From the NCBI GenBank assembly GCA_003135055.1, contig PLDF01000180.1, positions 1 to 56,795 on the forward strand: a DNA stretch of 56,795 bases, given 5' to 3'. The notes below the pieces were generated by a model that saw only the letters and a program-made list of their open reading frames with translations, was not told the origin of the DNA and made no database searches. Both the position numbers and the translations under genes were made by a program. Of the stretch, positions 14,117 to 22,895 are shown piece after piece. Source of the DNA: Bryobacterales bacterium. Lineage in GTDB: Bacteria; Acidobacteriota; Terriglobia; Bryobacterales; Bryobacteraceae. Positions within the stretch are counted from its first letter, which is position 1. Each line of letters starts with the position of its first letter.

Positions 14117-17100
14117 ACGAAGTCTCGTTAACGCCCGAACAGCTCGACGCGGTGGACGTATCGAAGCGGCATATGGATGCGTGCATCGTCGCCGGGCCAG
14201 GCTCCGGCAAGACCACCGTATTGGTGGAATACTTCCGCCGCCTGGTGGATGCGGGCGTCGATCCGCTGCGCATTCTGGCGATCACGTTCACCGAAAAGGC
14301 CGCCGGCAACATGCGCAAGAAGCTGGGCGAAGCGTTTCAGGACGACAGCGCACTGCGCGCCAAATTGGAGCGCGCCTGGGTCTTCACCGTGCACGGATTC
14401 TGCTCGCGGCTGCTGCATGAGAACGCCGTATGGGCGGGCGTCGATCCCGAATTTACGATGGCGGATGCGCGCGCGGCTTACCGGCTGCAACGCGAATCGA
14501 TGGATGAGGCCATGGAAGAAGCCTTCCAAAGCGATGCCGCCGCGGTGCGCGCCTTGATTCGCGGCCTCTCATCGCCCGACTTCGAAGAGGCGGTTCTCTC
14601 GGCTTACGATGCCATCCGCGGCGCGGGTTTGACCATCGATCAGGTGGCATCGCGTCCAGCGCCGGATGGGAACGCGATGGCTGATGTTGAAGATCTGATC
14701 GAATCCCTTCGCCGGGATCCACTCACCAGCTGGGACTTCAAGCAGAAAACTCATTTGCGGGAAATCGTCGAAAGCGCTCAGCGCATCGTCTCAGCGGATA
14801 CTCCTCGCCAGGCGCTTGCAGAGCTCGAGAAGTTTCCCGCAAACCTGAACAAGTGTAAGCGCGGAACACAGGCTTACGAGGTGGTTAGGGAACTCAGAGA
14901 CCGCAAGATGAAGGCGTTGAAGTACGCCCTGATCACCGCTCACTACGCCCCACAGCGCGAGTTACTCTTCGACATTCTGCGCCGCTTCGACCGCATCTAT
15001 CGCGGCCACAAGCGGAGCGCCGGCTCGCTCGATTTCGCGGACCTGGAAGAGTACGCCGTGCGCCTGCTCGCGGAAAATTCCGAAGCGCGCGCCCGCGTGC
15101 AGGGGCAGTTCGACCACGTCCTGATGGACGAGTTTCAAGACACCAACGGGCAGCAGGCCGAGCTGCTGCGGCTGGTGCGGGCGCCGGACCGGTTCTATGC
15201 CGTGGGCGACATCAACCAATCCATCTTCGGTTTCCGCCACGCCGAGCCGCAGGGCTTCGACGACTATCGCGCTGAAATCGAGCGCAGCGGCAAGCATCTG
15301 GTGAACCTCGCCGGAAACTTTCGCAGCCGCGCCGAAATCCTCAGCGCCATCGAAGCCATAACCGCTGACGCGCGCGGCGTCGAACCTCGCAGCCTGGTTG
15401 CCCAGCGCGCATTCGAGAAGCCGCGGCCGGTCGCGGTGGAAGTGGTCGGCGTCAATGCGGAAGCGGCCGGCCCGGGCTTGCGGATGGAAGCGCTGTGCGT
15501 TGCCGGGCGCATACTCGAACTGCTCCGCGACAATCCGCAATTCAGCTTCAAAGACGTCGCCGTGCTGGTGCGCAATACCGAAGTCTTCCGCGCCATCGAG
15601 GCCGCGTTCGGCCAGACCGGCATCCCATATCTCATCAATAGTGGCCGAGGTTTCTACGAAGCGCGCGAGGTCAACGACCTGGTGCACCTGCTGCGCGTTA
15701 TCGCCAATCCGCGCGATGAGATCAGCCTCGCGGCCGTGCTGCGCTCGCCGCTTGTCGAAGCGTCGGACGAAGCCCTGCTGCGGCTCCGGATGTTGGGCGA
15801 CAACATCGGCGGCGCGCTCCGGCGCTTGGGTCGCGAGGCCGCGGCCGATTTCGGCGACGATTACGCCAAGCTCACCCGCTTCCGCGAGCGCTTACGCAGT
15901 TGGCGTATTCGCCGCGAATTAGTCGCCTTCGATCGCCTGCTGCTGGCGGCCATGGACGATTGCGGCTACCGACCCGAATCGGGCTCGCGCGGCGCCGGCA
16001 ATATCGATAAGTTCCTGGCGCAGGCCAGAGACGCCGCATCGCGCTTGACGCTCGACCGGTTCGTCGAAGAGTTGTCGCGCGTGCGCGATTTGAACCCGCG
16101 CGAGCAGGATACCGCGCCCGAAGATTCCGCCGATTCCGTGAAAGTGATGACGGTACATTCGGCTAAGGGCCTCGAATTTCCCATTGTGTTCGTGGCCGCG
16201 ATGCACAAGGGCGTGGAGACAAATCCGCCGGTGGTAGCGTTCTCTCCGCGAATCGGACTGGGCGCATCCTGGCGAAATCCGGCCGCGCGCAAAGAGGCCG
16301 CGCGCGAAGAGAAACAGAAAGACGACATATTCCAGCACGCCATCCGCAAAGAACGGAAGGTCCGCGAGATGGAAGAGAGCCACCGCCTGCTTTACGTGGC
16401 GATGAGCCGCGCCGAGCAGCACCTGGTGCTCAGCTTCACCGGCGGCAAGACCAAGGAGTGGGCGAAAGTGGTGGCGGAAAGTCTGCACCTGGACACGGAA
16501 ACCTGCCGCGACGAGGTGGTCTCGATAACCGCGCCCGATGGCAAACCGTGGAGCCTGCGCGTGCAGATTACCGATCGCGCGCCGGAATTGCTTCACAACT
16601 CGCGGCCGCCGGCGCAGGCGAAAGATCTGGTCGAGTTACTGGCCGCTCCGCCGATCGACAGCCAGCAGGACGCCAACGCTACAGTCACCGCGCTGGCGAA
16701 ATTTGCCAAGTGCCCGCGCGAATACTACCTGGCGCATTACCTGGGGTTCGCAGGCCGCCGCCGCAAACTGCGCCATATTGACCACGACATCGACAACGAC
16801 GGCGAAGAGGACGATCTACCGGCCGACGAGTTCGGCAGTCAGGTTCACGAGCTACTCGCGGGTGACGTCGTGGAGCGACCGGATCGCGAAGCCGTGCGCC
16901 TTGCCGAAGTCTTCCGCCAGAGTCCACTGGGTCGGCGAGTGGCTCAGGCGACGCGCGTCGAGCGGGAATTCGACTTTCTCATGTCGATAGAAGACCTGGT
17001 GATCCGCGGCCAGATCGACCTATGGTTTGAAGAAGGCGACCAACTGACGATTGTGGACTACAAGACCGACGCAGTGACCGCCGCGGAAGCGCGTCAGCGC

Positions 17101-17361
17101 GCACAGGATTACGATGTGCAACTGAAGCTCTACGGGTTAGCCGTGGAACGGGTCGCGGGACGTCCGCCGGACCATGCCTGGCTGCACTTTCTGCGCCCGG
17201 ACAAGGCGATTGAAGTGGACCTTGCGCCGTCGCTGCTCGGATCGCCGCAGCAGATCGTGCGCGAATTTCAAGAGGCGCAATCGAAGCTGGAGTTTCCCAT
17301 GAACATTGGCGAACATTGCCGCCGCTGCCAGTTCTATAAGGACCTATGCCCCGCCGGATAA
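14113..17361 (+). CDS. addA: AddA-type UvrD/Rep helicase with C-terminal nuclease domain
   Basis: 1082 residues, superfamily 1A helicase. Motifs in order: Q-motif LTPEQLDAV (6-14), Walker A AGPGSGKTT (29-37), Ia AITFTEKAA, Walker B with DEFQDTN (about 337-343), motif III GDINQSIFGFR, motif IV/V VMTVHSAKGLEFPIVFVA, and VI RLLYVAMSRAEQHLVLSF. The C-terminal PD-(D/E)XK domain has GQIDLWFEEGDQLTIVDYK (about 967-985). The last cysteines CRRCQFYKDLC suggest a 4-Cys cluster with the earlier CPREYY. The start ATG overlaps the addB stop (ATGA). Together with addB it forms the AddAB recombination complex replacing RecBCD. A short hairpin at 17367-17388 probably ends the transcript. Confidence 0.9.
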   Translation: MNEVSLTPEQLDAVDVSKRHMDACIVAGPGSGKTTVLVEYFRRLVDAGVDPLRILAITFTEKAAGNMRKKLGEAFQDDSALRAKLERAWVFTVHGFCSRLLHENAVWAGVDPEFTMADARAAYRLQRESMDEAMEEAFQSDAAAVRALIRGLSSPDFEEAVLSAYDAIRGAGLTIDQVASRPAPDGNAMADVEDLIESLRRDPLTSWDFKQKTHLREIVESAQRIVSADTPRQALAELEKFPANLNKCKRGTQAYEVVRELRDRKMKALKYALITAHYAPQRELLFDILRRFDRIYRGHKRSAGSLDFADLEEYAVRLLAENSEARARVQGQFDHVLMDEFQDTNGQQAELLRLVRAPDRFYAVGDINQSIFGFRHAEPQGFDDYRAEIERSGKHLVNLAGNFRSRAEILSAIEAITADARGVEPRSLVAQRAFEKPRPVAVEVVGVNAEAAGPGLRMEALCVAGRILELLRDNPQFSFKDVAVLVRNTEVFRAIEAAFGQTGIPYLINSGRGFYEAREVNDLVHLLRVIANPRDEISLAAVLRSPLVEASDEALLRLRMLGDNIGGALRRLGREAAADFGDDYAKLTRFRERLRSWRIRRELVAFDRLLLAAMDDCGYRPESGSRGAGNIDKFLAQARDAASRLTLDRFVEELSRVRDLNPREQDTAPEDSADSVKVMTVHSAKGLEFPIVFVAAMHKGVETNPPVVAFSPRIGLGASWRNPAARKEAAREEKQKDDIFQHAIRKERKVREMEESHRLLYVAMSRAEQHLVLSFTGGKTKEWAKVVAESLHLDTETCRDEVVSITAPDGKPWSLRVQITDRAPELLHNSRPPAQAKDLVELLAAPPIDSQQDANATVTALAKFAKCPREYYLAHYLGFAGRRRKLRHIDHDIDNDGEEDDLPADEFGSQVHELLAGDVVERPDREAVRLAEVFRQSPLGRRVAQATRVEREFDFLMSIEDLVIRGQIDLWFEEGDQLTIVDYKTDAVTAAEARQRAQDYDVQLKLYGLAVERVAGRPPDHAWLHFLRPDKAIEVDLAPSLLGSPQQIVREFQEAQSKLEFPMNIGEHCRRCQFYKDLCPAG

Positions 17362-17366
17362 GCGTA

Positions 17367-17388
17367 GCGCACGCACTCTTGCGTGCGC
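17367..17388. repeat. half copy of repeat family A, possible addA terminator
   Basis: GCGCACGCA (17367-17375) and TGCGTGCGC (17380-17388) make a 9-bp stem five bases after the addA stop. It equals the GCACGCA/TGCGTGC module of the full family A copies at 42009 and 54122. There is no U-tract. Confidence 0.7.
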
Positions 17389-17397
17389 CACGCGCGG

Positions 17398-18930
17398 CTA
17401 CGTCATCGACCAGCCCTTGCGCACCACCGGCTTGATGTACTTATTGGCTTCCGCGTTGTTCGTGACGCGCATCTTGGCCGAGTCGTATTCCACCTTGCCT
17501 TCGACGCGCAACGCGATCACGCCCAGCAGAATCCATTCGGTCATGGGTGCGCTCACGCTGAAATTGGAACACGCCGGGTCGCCGCCCTTGCAGGCGCGAA
17601 TCCAATCGCGATAGTGACCGGGTGAACGGGTCAGCAGCTCCGCCGGGAATTTGTAGTCTTTCATCTTTTCCATCGGCAGCAGGCGCGTCTCTTCGCCATA
17701 AGTGCCGGTGGTCAGCATGCCCTTGTCGCCGATAAACAAGCTCCCGTCCGGCGACACCCGGCGCGGCTCGCCTTGAGCGGAGCGCTCAATATAATTCTCG
17801 TAATTGAAAACCCTGCCGATGTAAGGGCTGGGCGGCGCGGCGGGCCGCTGAGCCGGCGCCTGGCCCTGCTCACCCTGAGGCCGGGGCCGATTGAAATTCG
17901 GCAGATCGCCTACATATTCGCCTTCGGGAACGCCCGGAAATTTGGGGCTCTCCTTCAAGCCGTCGTGCCAGAAGAGTTTCACCGCGGGCATGTTTCCGTG
18001 CGCCGGAAAGTCGAAGCGGATCACCGACGATTTCGGGAACATGAAGCTGCTGGCTCCCTCTTTTTGGATGCACTCCACGCTGGTGGGCATGCGCTCGGTC
18101 AGCTTCAACGCCATGTTCGGCGCCCCCAGAATGTGGCACGCCATATCGCCCAGCGCGCCGCAGCCAAAATCATAGAACCCGCGCCAGTTGAACGGCTGGT
18201 AGAAATTGCCATTTTGAGTGGGATATCCCTTGCCGCCCACCGTGAACGGGCGCTGTGCCGCGATGCCATTCCACAGGTCCCAATCGAGGTTTGCAGGCAC
18301 TGGATCCGGCGCCGGAATCTCCGTCAGGCCCTGCGGCCAGATGGGACGGTCGGTCCAGGCGTGAACTTCGGTGACGTTGCCGATATCGCCATTCCAGATC
18401 ATCTCCGCGCACTGCCGCGTGCCCTCGTTAGAGTAGCCCTGGTTGCCCATCTGCGTGGCCACTTTATACTTCGCGGCCGCTTCGGACATCATGCGCGTCT
18501 CGGCGATGGTGCGGGTCAGCGGCTTCTGCACGTAGACGTGCTTTAGGCGCTCCATGCACCACAGCGCGGCCGTGGTATGCATGAAGTCGGGGATCGTCAC
18601 AATCACCGCATCGATGCCGGAGGCTTCTTTATCCAGCATCTTGCGGAAGTCCTTGTACTTCGGCGCCTTGGGGAACTCGTCGTATATTTTCGACTTCGCC
18701 GCCTGCGAGTCGTCCACATCGCAAAGGGCGACGATATTCTCAGTCGTCGCGCACCCGCGAATGTCGCTGGCCGCCTTCCCGCCAGCGCCGATCGAAGCAA
18801 TATTCAGCTTCTCATTGGGCGACTTATATCCCCCGGCTTTCAACGAAACCGTACTGCCGAAGCCGCCCTTGGGAATAGCACCCGCCAGCAGCGAACCGTA
18901 AAAGAAATAGCGTCTCGTGAATCTTGCCAT
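17398..18930 (-). CDS. Gfo/Idh/MocA-family oxidoreductase, exported (twin-arginine-like signal)
   Basis: About 510 residues from ATG 18930, chosen because GGGAGGTGG lies 6-8 bases upstream; the GTG/ATG at 18954 lacks this. The N-terminus RRYFFYGSLLAGAIP resembles the Tat-type leaders common on this family in Acidobacteria and Planctomycetes. The NAD(P)-binding Rossmann fold follows (LNIASIGAGGKAASDI, ALCDVDDSQA), with YVQKPLTRTIAETR carrying the E/Q-K-P motif (here Gln replaces the usual Glu). DMACHILGAPNMAL supplies the H-x-x-D-like helix. Such proteins oxidise or isomerise sugars or polyols, substrate unknown. A Pro/Gln-rich insert (PRPQGEQGQAPAQRPAAPP) interrupts the C-terminal half. Monocistronic. 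Confidence 0.88.
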   Translation of the reverse strand: MARFTRRYFFYGSLLAGAIPKGGFGSTVSLKAGGYKSPNEKLNIASIGAGGKAASDIRGCATTENIVALCDVDDSQAAKSKIYDEFPKAPKYKDFRKMLDKEASGIDAVIVTIPDFMHTTAALWCMERLKHVYVQKPLTRTIAETRMMSEAAAKYKVATQMGNQGYSNEGTRQCAEMIWNGDIGNVTEVHAWTDRPIWPQGLTEIPAPDPVPANLDWDLWNGIAAQRPFTVGGKGYPTQNGNFYQPFNWRGFYDFGCGALGDMACHILGAPNMALKLTERMPTSVECIQKEGASSFMFPKSSVIRFDFPAHGNMPAVKLFWHDGLKESPKFPGVPEGEYVGDLPNFNRPRPQGEQGQAPAQRPAAPPSPYIGRVFNYENYIERSAQGEPRRVSPDGSLFIGDKGMLTTGTYGEETRLLPMEKMKDYKFPAELLTRSPGHYRDWIRACKGGDPACSNFSVSAPMTEWILLGVIALRVEGKVEYDSAKMRVTNNAEANKYIKPVVRKGWSMT

Positions 18931-19014
18931 GGATCCACCTCCCGAACCGCTCAAGTATATCAGTTCCGCGCCGGCCCGGCGAAAGCACTCGCATAGACGG
19001 GCCGGTCAAAATCC

Positions 19015-19035
19015 GCTCCCCTACGGTCGCGGCTC
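19015..19035. repeat. short dispersed repeat (CTCCCYTACGGTCGCGGCTC)
   Basis: The 21 bases here recur at 34999-35019 with one difference (C/T). Both copies are intergenic. Too short to classify. Confidence 0.5.
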
Positions 19036-19113
19036 CGTAACCATAAAATCGACACCGTCATGCGGACGCGGCGGCACGCTACCCGCTTGCTAACCAAAAT
19101 CTCGGCAGACCGT

Positions 19114-19140
19114 CTACCCGGCATACGAAATTCCGGGTAG
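19114..19140. promoter_or_regulatory. candidate PadR operator overlapping the padR promoter
   Basis: CTACCCGG (19114-19121) and CCGGGTAG (19133-19140) form a perfect 8-bp inverted repeat with an 11-base spacer, ending 14 bases before the padR ATG. The right arm overlaps a TAGAAT -10-like box (19138-19143). PadR-type repressors usually bind palindromes at their own promoters, so autoregulation is likely; the binding itself is inferred. Confidence 0.5.
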
Positions 19141-19154
19141 AATATCTACCAGCT

Positions 19155-19511
19155 ATGCCGAAAGAAGCTTCCGGACGTATCGAGTTGCTGCAAGGAACGC
19201 TGGACATGCTGATCCTGCGTACGCTGCTGTTTGGCCCCGCTCACGGCCATCAGATCGCGAAGCACATCCAGCGGACGACGGACGATTTGCTACAAGTGGA
19301 GCACGGATCGCTCTATCCGGCGCTCCACCGGTTGGAGCGCAAAGGCTGGATCGCGGCGAAATGGGAACCGGCGGGTAAAGATCTGAAGCGGGAATTCAAG
19401 TATTACCGGCTCACCCCGGCTGGAAGGAAGCAACTGCTCGCGGAGGAATCGAAATGGAAGCAGATGACGGGCGCCATCGCGCGGATTATGTGGCCGGCGA
19501 AGGAGAGCTGA
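19155..19511 (+). CDS. PadR-family transcriptional regulator
   Basis: 118 residues forming a winged helix. The family signature is present: [28 protein letters not shown], then [20 protein letters not shown] (recognition helix and wing) and [13 protein letters not shown]. It represses by binding palindromic operators, often responding to toxic small molecules. It is one base from the following MacB-like permease, a pairing repeated many times in Solibacter-type genomes, so it most likely controls that permease. A candidate operator lies immediately upstream. Confidence 0.93.
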   Translation: MPKEASGRIELLQGTLDMLILRTLLFGPAHGHQIAKHIQRTTDDLLQVEHGSLYPALHRLERKGWIAAKWEPAGKDLKREFKYYRLTPAGRKQLLAEESKWKQMTGAIARIMWPAKES

Positions 19512-19512
19512 G

Positions 19513-22197
19513 ATGCGCTGGCGGCGGCGTAAACAGTCCGAGCGGGATCTGGAACGCGAACTGCGTTCCCATTTGGATTTGGAGGCCGAGGAGCAGCTTG
19601 ATGCCGGCCTGACGGCCGATCAAGCGCGTTACGCCGCGCAGAGAGCTTTTGGTAACACGACTTTAGTCCAAGAGGAGATACGCGAAATGTCGCGATGGAT
19701 GTTATTAGACAGACTCCGCCAAGATCTGCGCTACGCGTTCCGCACACTGGGAAGGAATCGCGGGTTCACCGCGGTGGCGATTCTCACCCTGGCGCTGGGA
19801 ATCGGCGCGAATACCGCGATCTTCAGCTTACTGAATGCGGTCGAGCTGCGCCGTCTTCCCGTGCGCGATCCACAACAACTCGTGATGCTGGAATGGGCCG
19901 CCAACAAGAAAGTGAGCTGGCCGGAGGGCTACAGCAGCTATGGCGGCTGTGACTCCGGGGAAATCCGCGACGCCGGGCAAATGCGCTCTGCCAGCGCCGG
20001 ATGCTCGTTCAGCTATCCGGTCTTCGACTACTTCGGCTCGCATTCAAAGCTGTTCCGCGGCCTTGCGGCGGTGGCGGGTCCGGCCGGGTTTCAGGCGCGC
20101 ATCCACGGCGAAATTGTTCGCGCCAACGCTCAGTTCGTCAGCGGAGATTTCTTCAGCGTCCTCGGCGTTTCCGCGCAGGTGGGCCGGACGCTGGATGCTA
20201 AAGACGATCAGCCAGGCGCCGAGCCGGCGGCCGTGCTGAGCTCGCGGTTTTGGCAAGCGAATTTTGGCGGAGACGCGGGCATCGTAGGAAAGACAATCGC
20301 GCTGGACGGCGCTCCCTTCACAGTGGTTGGGGTCGCGGCCAAGGAGTTTTTCGGACTGCAGCCCACCGGAGTGCCCGATCTCTGGATTCCCGTGCATGCA
20401 GGCGCACGCTTGGGCTATGGCTGGTGGAATTCCCTTGCAGCCGGCAATGGCTGGCTGTACGTCGTTGGGCGTCTCAAGCCCGGTGTTCCATCCGGCCAGG
20501 CGCGCGCCGAGATGAGCGTCTTACTGCGGCAGGCCCCTGGCTCGGTGGACGTGTTCACGCCCCAAATACAAACCAACATGGAGTTGGCCGGCATCGCGCG
20601 CGGCTTGTCCGGATTGCGCCGGGCGTATTCGGATCAACTGCATGTCCTCATGGCGGTGGTGGGTTTGGTTCTGCTGATCGCCTGCGCCAATATCGCCAAC
20701 CTGCTGCTGACGCGAGCGTCCGTCCGGCGCAGAGAGATGGCTGTACGAATGGCGATCGGCTGTAGCCGCGCGCGGCTATTGCAGCAGCTCTTCACTGAAA
20801 GCCTGCTTCTGTCCGCTCTTGGGACCGCGGCCGGCCTGCTGTTCGCCCGGTGGACCCCCGCGCTTGCCGCATTCCTGGCTTCGCGAGACAACCACAGCAC
20901 GCTCATCGATGTCCGCCTCGATCCGCTGGTCCTGTTTTTCACGGTAGGCGTGGCGTGCCTCTCGGCAGCGCTCTTCGGGCTCGCCCCGGCTCTGGCCGGC
21001 ACACGCGAGCACCCCGTTGCGGCGCTGAAGAGCGGAACCGCATCGGGGCAGCGCAGCCGGTTCGGGCGCGCACTGGTCGCGGCGGAAATGGCGCTGGCGC
21101 TTGTACTGCTGATCGGAGCCGGACTCTTCGTGCGTACTCTGGTCAACCTGGAAAAACTCGATCCGGGTTTTCGCCGCGACAACCTGCTCACCTTCCAAGT
21201 CTTGCGGCCGCGCGACGTGAACAATCCTCAGGTCCAACCGCCGGCTAATCCTGGATTGCGCGACCGGCTTGCCGCTCTTCCAGGGGTGCTTTCCGCGACT
21301 TGGGCGAGCGAAGTGTTGCTGGTCGGGAACCTGGAGGCTACCACGGTTCGACTGGCCGGCAGGGACGATTTGGGCGATGTTCAGGTCAGCAGCTTGCGGG
21401 TTGGCCCCCGATTCTTCGAGACCATGGGGATTCCCGTGCTGGCCGGGCGCAGCGTGCAGATTCAGGATTGCCAAGCCGATGCGACTGCAATCTGGATCAA
21501 CCGCCGCCTGGCGGAGAAGTATGGATCGAATGCAGATCCTCTCGGGCGGGTCATCGTGAGGGGAAAGACCAGATACCAGATTGCCGGAATCGTGGGAGAT
21601 ACAAAATACGAGACGCTGCGCAGCGCCATAGATCCGAGCGTCTATATTCCTTCTCGCGGCGGCGGAGTCTTCGTGCTTCGGACCGCTTCCGATCCGGAGT
21701 CTCTCGCGGCGGCGGCGCGCGGAGCGGTGCGCGACGTGAATTCCAATCTGATTGTCGACAATATCAAGAGCGAAGCGGCGCAGATAGACGAGCAACTTTT
21801 CAAGGAACACCTGATGGCGCGGCTATCTATGGTATTCGGCTTGTTAGCGCTGACCATGGCCGCGATTGGCATCTATGGCGTGCTGGCTTTTTCCGTGACT
21901 CGCCGGACCGCGGAGATCGCGATCCGGATGTCACTGGGCGCCATGCCGGGCGGGATCATGCGGCTCGTGTTACGAGACGGTCTGGCTCCAGCCGCAATCG
22001 GCGCGGCAGTAGGATTGCTTGCGTCGTGGGGCCTGACGAAACTAATATCGACTCTCCTGTTCGGGGTGACCGCACTCGATCCACTTACGTACATCGCGGC
22101 AACGTTGCTTCTGCTCGCGGTGGCCATGTTAGCGTGTTATGTCCCGGCGCGCCGCGCGACCCGCGTCAGCCCGGTGTTGGCTTTGAGATACGAGTGA
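19513..22197 (+). CDS. ADOP-type (acidobacterial duplicated) MacB-like ABC transporter permease
   Basis: 894 residues. A charged cytoplasmic N-terminus ([20 protein letters not shown]) is followed by two tandem MacB-PCD/FtsX units. The first unit has its membrane helix at [20 protein letters not shown] (about 92-112) and periplasmic domain to about 370; FtsX helices follow near [20 protein letters not shown] and [18 protein letters not shown]; the second unit starts near [18 protein letters not shown], ending in [18 protein letters not shown], several helices and [20 protein letters not shown]. There is no ATPase in the gene or beside it, so it must use one encoded elsewhere. Substrate unknown; MacB-like mechanotransmission export of peptides or siderophores is the family role. 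Co-transcribed with padR. Confidence 0.92.
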   Translation: MRWRRRKQSERDLERELRSHLDLEAEEQLDAGLTADQARYAAQRAFGNTTLVQEEIREMSRWMLLDRLRQDLRYAFRTLGRNRGFTAVAILTLALGIGANTAIFSLLNAVELRRLPVRDPQQLVMLEWAANKKVSWPEGYSSYGGCDSGEIRDAGQMRSASAGCSFSYPVFDYFGSHSKLFRGLAAVAGPAGFQARIHGEIVRANAQFVSGDFFSVLGVSAQVGRTLDAKDDQPGAEPAAVLSSRFWQANFGGDAGIVGKTIALDGAPFTVVGVAAKEFFGLQPTGVPDLWIPVHAGARLGYGWWNSLAAGNGWLYVVGRLKPGVPSGQARAEMSVLLRQAPGSVDVFTPQIQTNMELAGIARGLSGLRRAYSDQLHVLMAVVGLVLLIACANIANLLLTRASVRRREMAVRMAIGCSRARLLQQLFTESLLLSALGTAAGLLFARWTPALAAFLASRDNHSTLIDVRLDPLVLFFTVGVACLSAALFGLAPALAGTREHPVAALKSGTASGQRSRFGRALVAAEMALALVLLIGAGLFVRTLVNLEKLDPGFRRDNLLTFQVLRPRDVNNPQVQPPANPGLRDRLAALPGVLSATWASEVLLVGNLEATTVRLAGRDDLGDVQVSSLRVGPRFFETMGIPVLAGRSVQIQDCQADATAIWINRRLAEKYGSNADPLGRVIVRGKTRYQIAGIVGDTKYETLRSAIDPSVYIPSRGGGVFVLRTASDPESLAAAARGAVRDVNSNLIVDNIKSEAAQIDEQLFKEHLMARLSMVFGLLALTMAAIGIYGVLAFSVTRRTAEIAIRMSLGAMPGGIMRLVLRDGLAPAAIGAAVGLLASWGLTKLISTLLFGVTALDPLTYIAATLLLLAVAMLACYVPARRATRVSPVLALRYE

Positions 22198-22313
22198 TGT
22201 GGCGCCGCAAACAATCCGAGTGCGATCTGGACCGCGAGCTTCGTTCTCATCCGGAATTGGCAGCCGAGGCGGGCAAAGATGGTGTTAGCTCAATTCGAAG
22301 CGCGTTCACATGA
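22197..22313 (+). pseudogene. truncated start of a second ADOP permease, cut at a family A repeat
   Basis: An ATG overlapping the stop of the preceding permease (TGATG) opens a frame with [20 protein letters not shown], nearly the same as the start of the upstream gene. After about 25 residues the similarity ends and the frame stops at 22313 inside a family A palindrome (22302-22343). So a second permease of a tandem array has been deleted with one breakpoint at the repeat. Confidence 0.75.
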
Positions 22314-22343
22314 GTGTGAACGCTGACGCATGAGTGCGCGCGC
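22302..22343. repeat. repeat family A, copy 2
   Basis: GCGTTCACATGAGTGTGAAC then GCTGACGCATGAGTGCGCGC. Compared with the copy at 42009, the first hairpin has one changed base and the second has lost one base. Ends GCCAC as in the others. Confidence 0.75.
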
Positions 22344-22403
22344 CACGATCCGCACGCCGGCACGATAGCCGGGCAGGCGCTATACTCGTACCGGAGAATC
22401 CCA

Positions 22404-22895
22404 ATGGCAGCAATTCAATTCACGCTCAACGGTAAGCCGCAGGCCGTTGACGCGGTTCCGGCGATGCCCTTGCTGTGGGTATTGCGCGATTCGCTTGGCT
22501 TGACCGGAACCAAATATGGCTGCGGCATGGCGATCTGCGGCGCCTGCACGGTGCATATCAACGGGCAGCCGATGCGCTCCTGCTCCACGCCGCTTTCGAG
22601 CGTGGCGGGCAAGCACGTCACCACCATTGAGGGCCTTTCGCCGGATGGCAATCACGCCGTGCAGCGCGCCTGGGTGGAGGAGGACGTGCCGCAGTGCGGT
22701 TACTGCCAATCCGGCCAAATCATGACGGCGGCTGCCCTGCTTTCAAAGACGGTGCGGCCTACCGACGCCGATATCGACGAGGCCATGCGCAATAATATCT
22801 GCCGCTGCGGCGCCTATCAATCTATCCGCAAGGCGGTGCATCTGGCGGCGCAATATCAAGCGGCGGCCAAGCCGGCGCGGGGAGGTGAGGAATGA
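22404..22895 (+). CDS. iorA: (2Fe-2S)-binding subunit of an isoquinoline-1-oxidoreductase-type molybdenum hydroxylase
   Basis: 163 residues with two [2Fe-2S] domains. The plant-type ferredoxin cluster ligands are in [20 protein letters not shown] (about 37-56) plus a Cys near MRSCSTPL; the second cluster is in [13 protein letters not shown] and [15 protein letters not shown]. It passes electrons from the molybdenum cofactor subunit to a membrane carrier. A TATACT -10-like box lies at 22381-22386. It overlaps the large subunit by 4 bases (ATGA). IorA-type length and cysteine order agree; the substrate is not known. Confidence 0.92.
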   Translation: MAAIQFTLNGKPQAVDAVPAMPLLWVLRDSLGLTGTKYGCGMAICGACTVHINGQPMRSCSTPLSSVAGKHVTTIEGLSPDGNHAVQRAWVEEDVPQCGYCQSGQIMTAAALLSKTVRPTDADIDEAMRNNICRCGAYQSIRKAVHLAAQYQAAAKPARGGEE

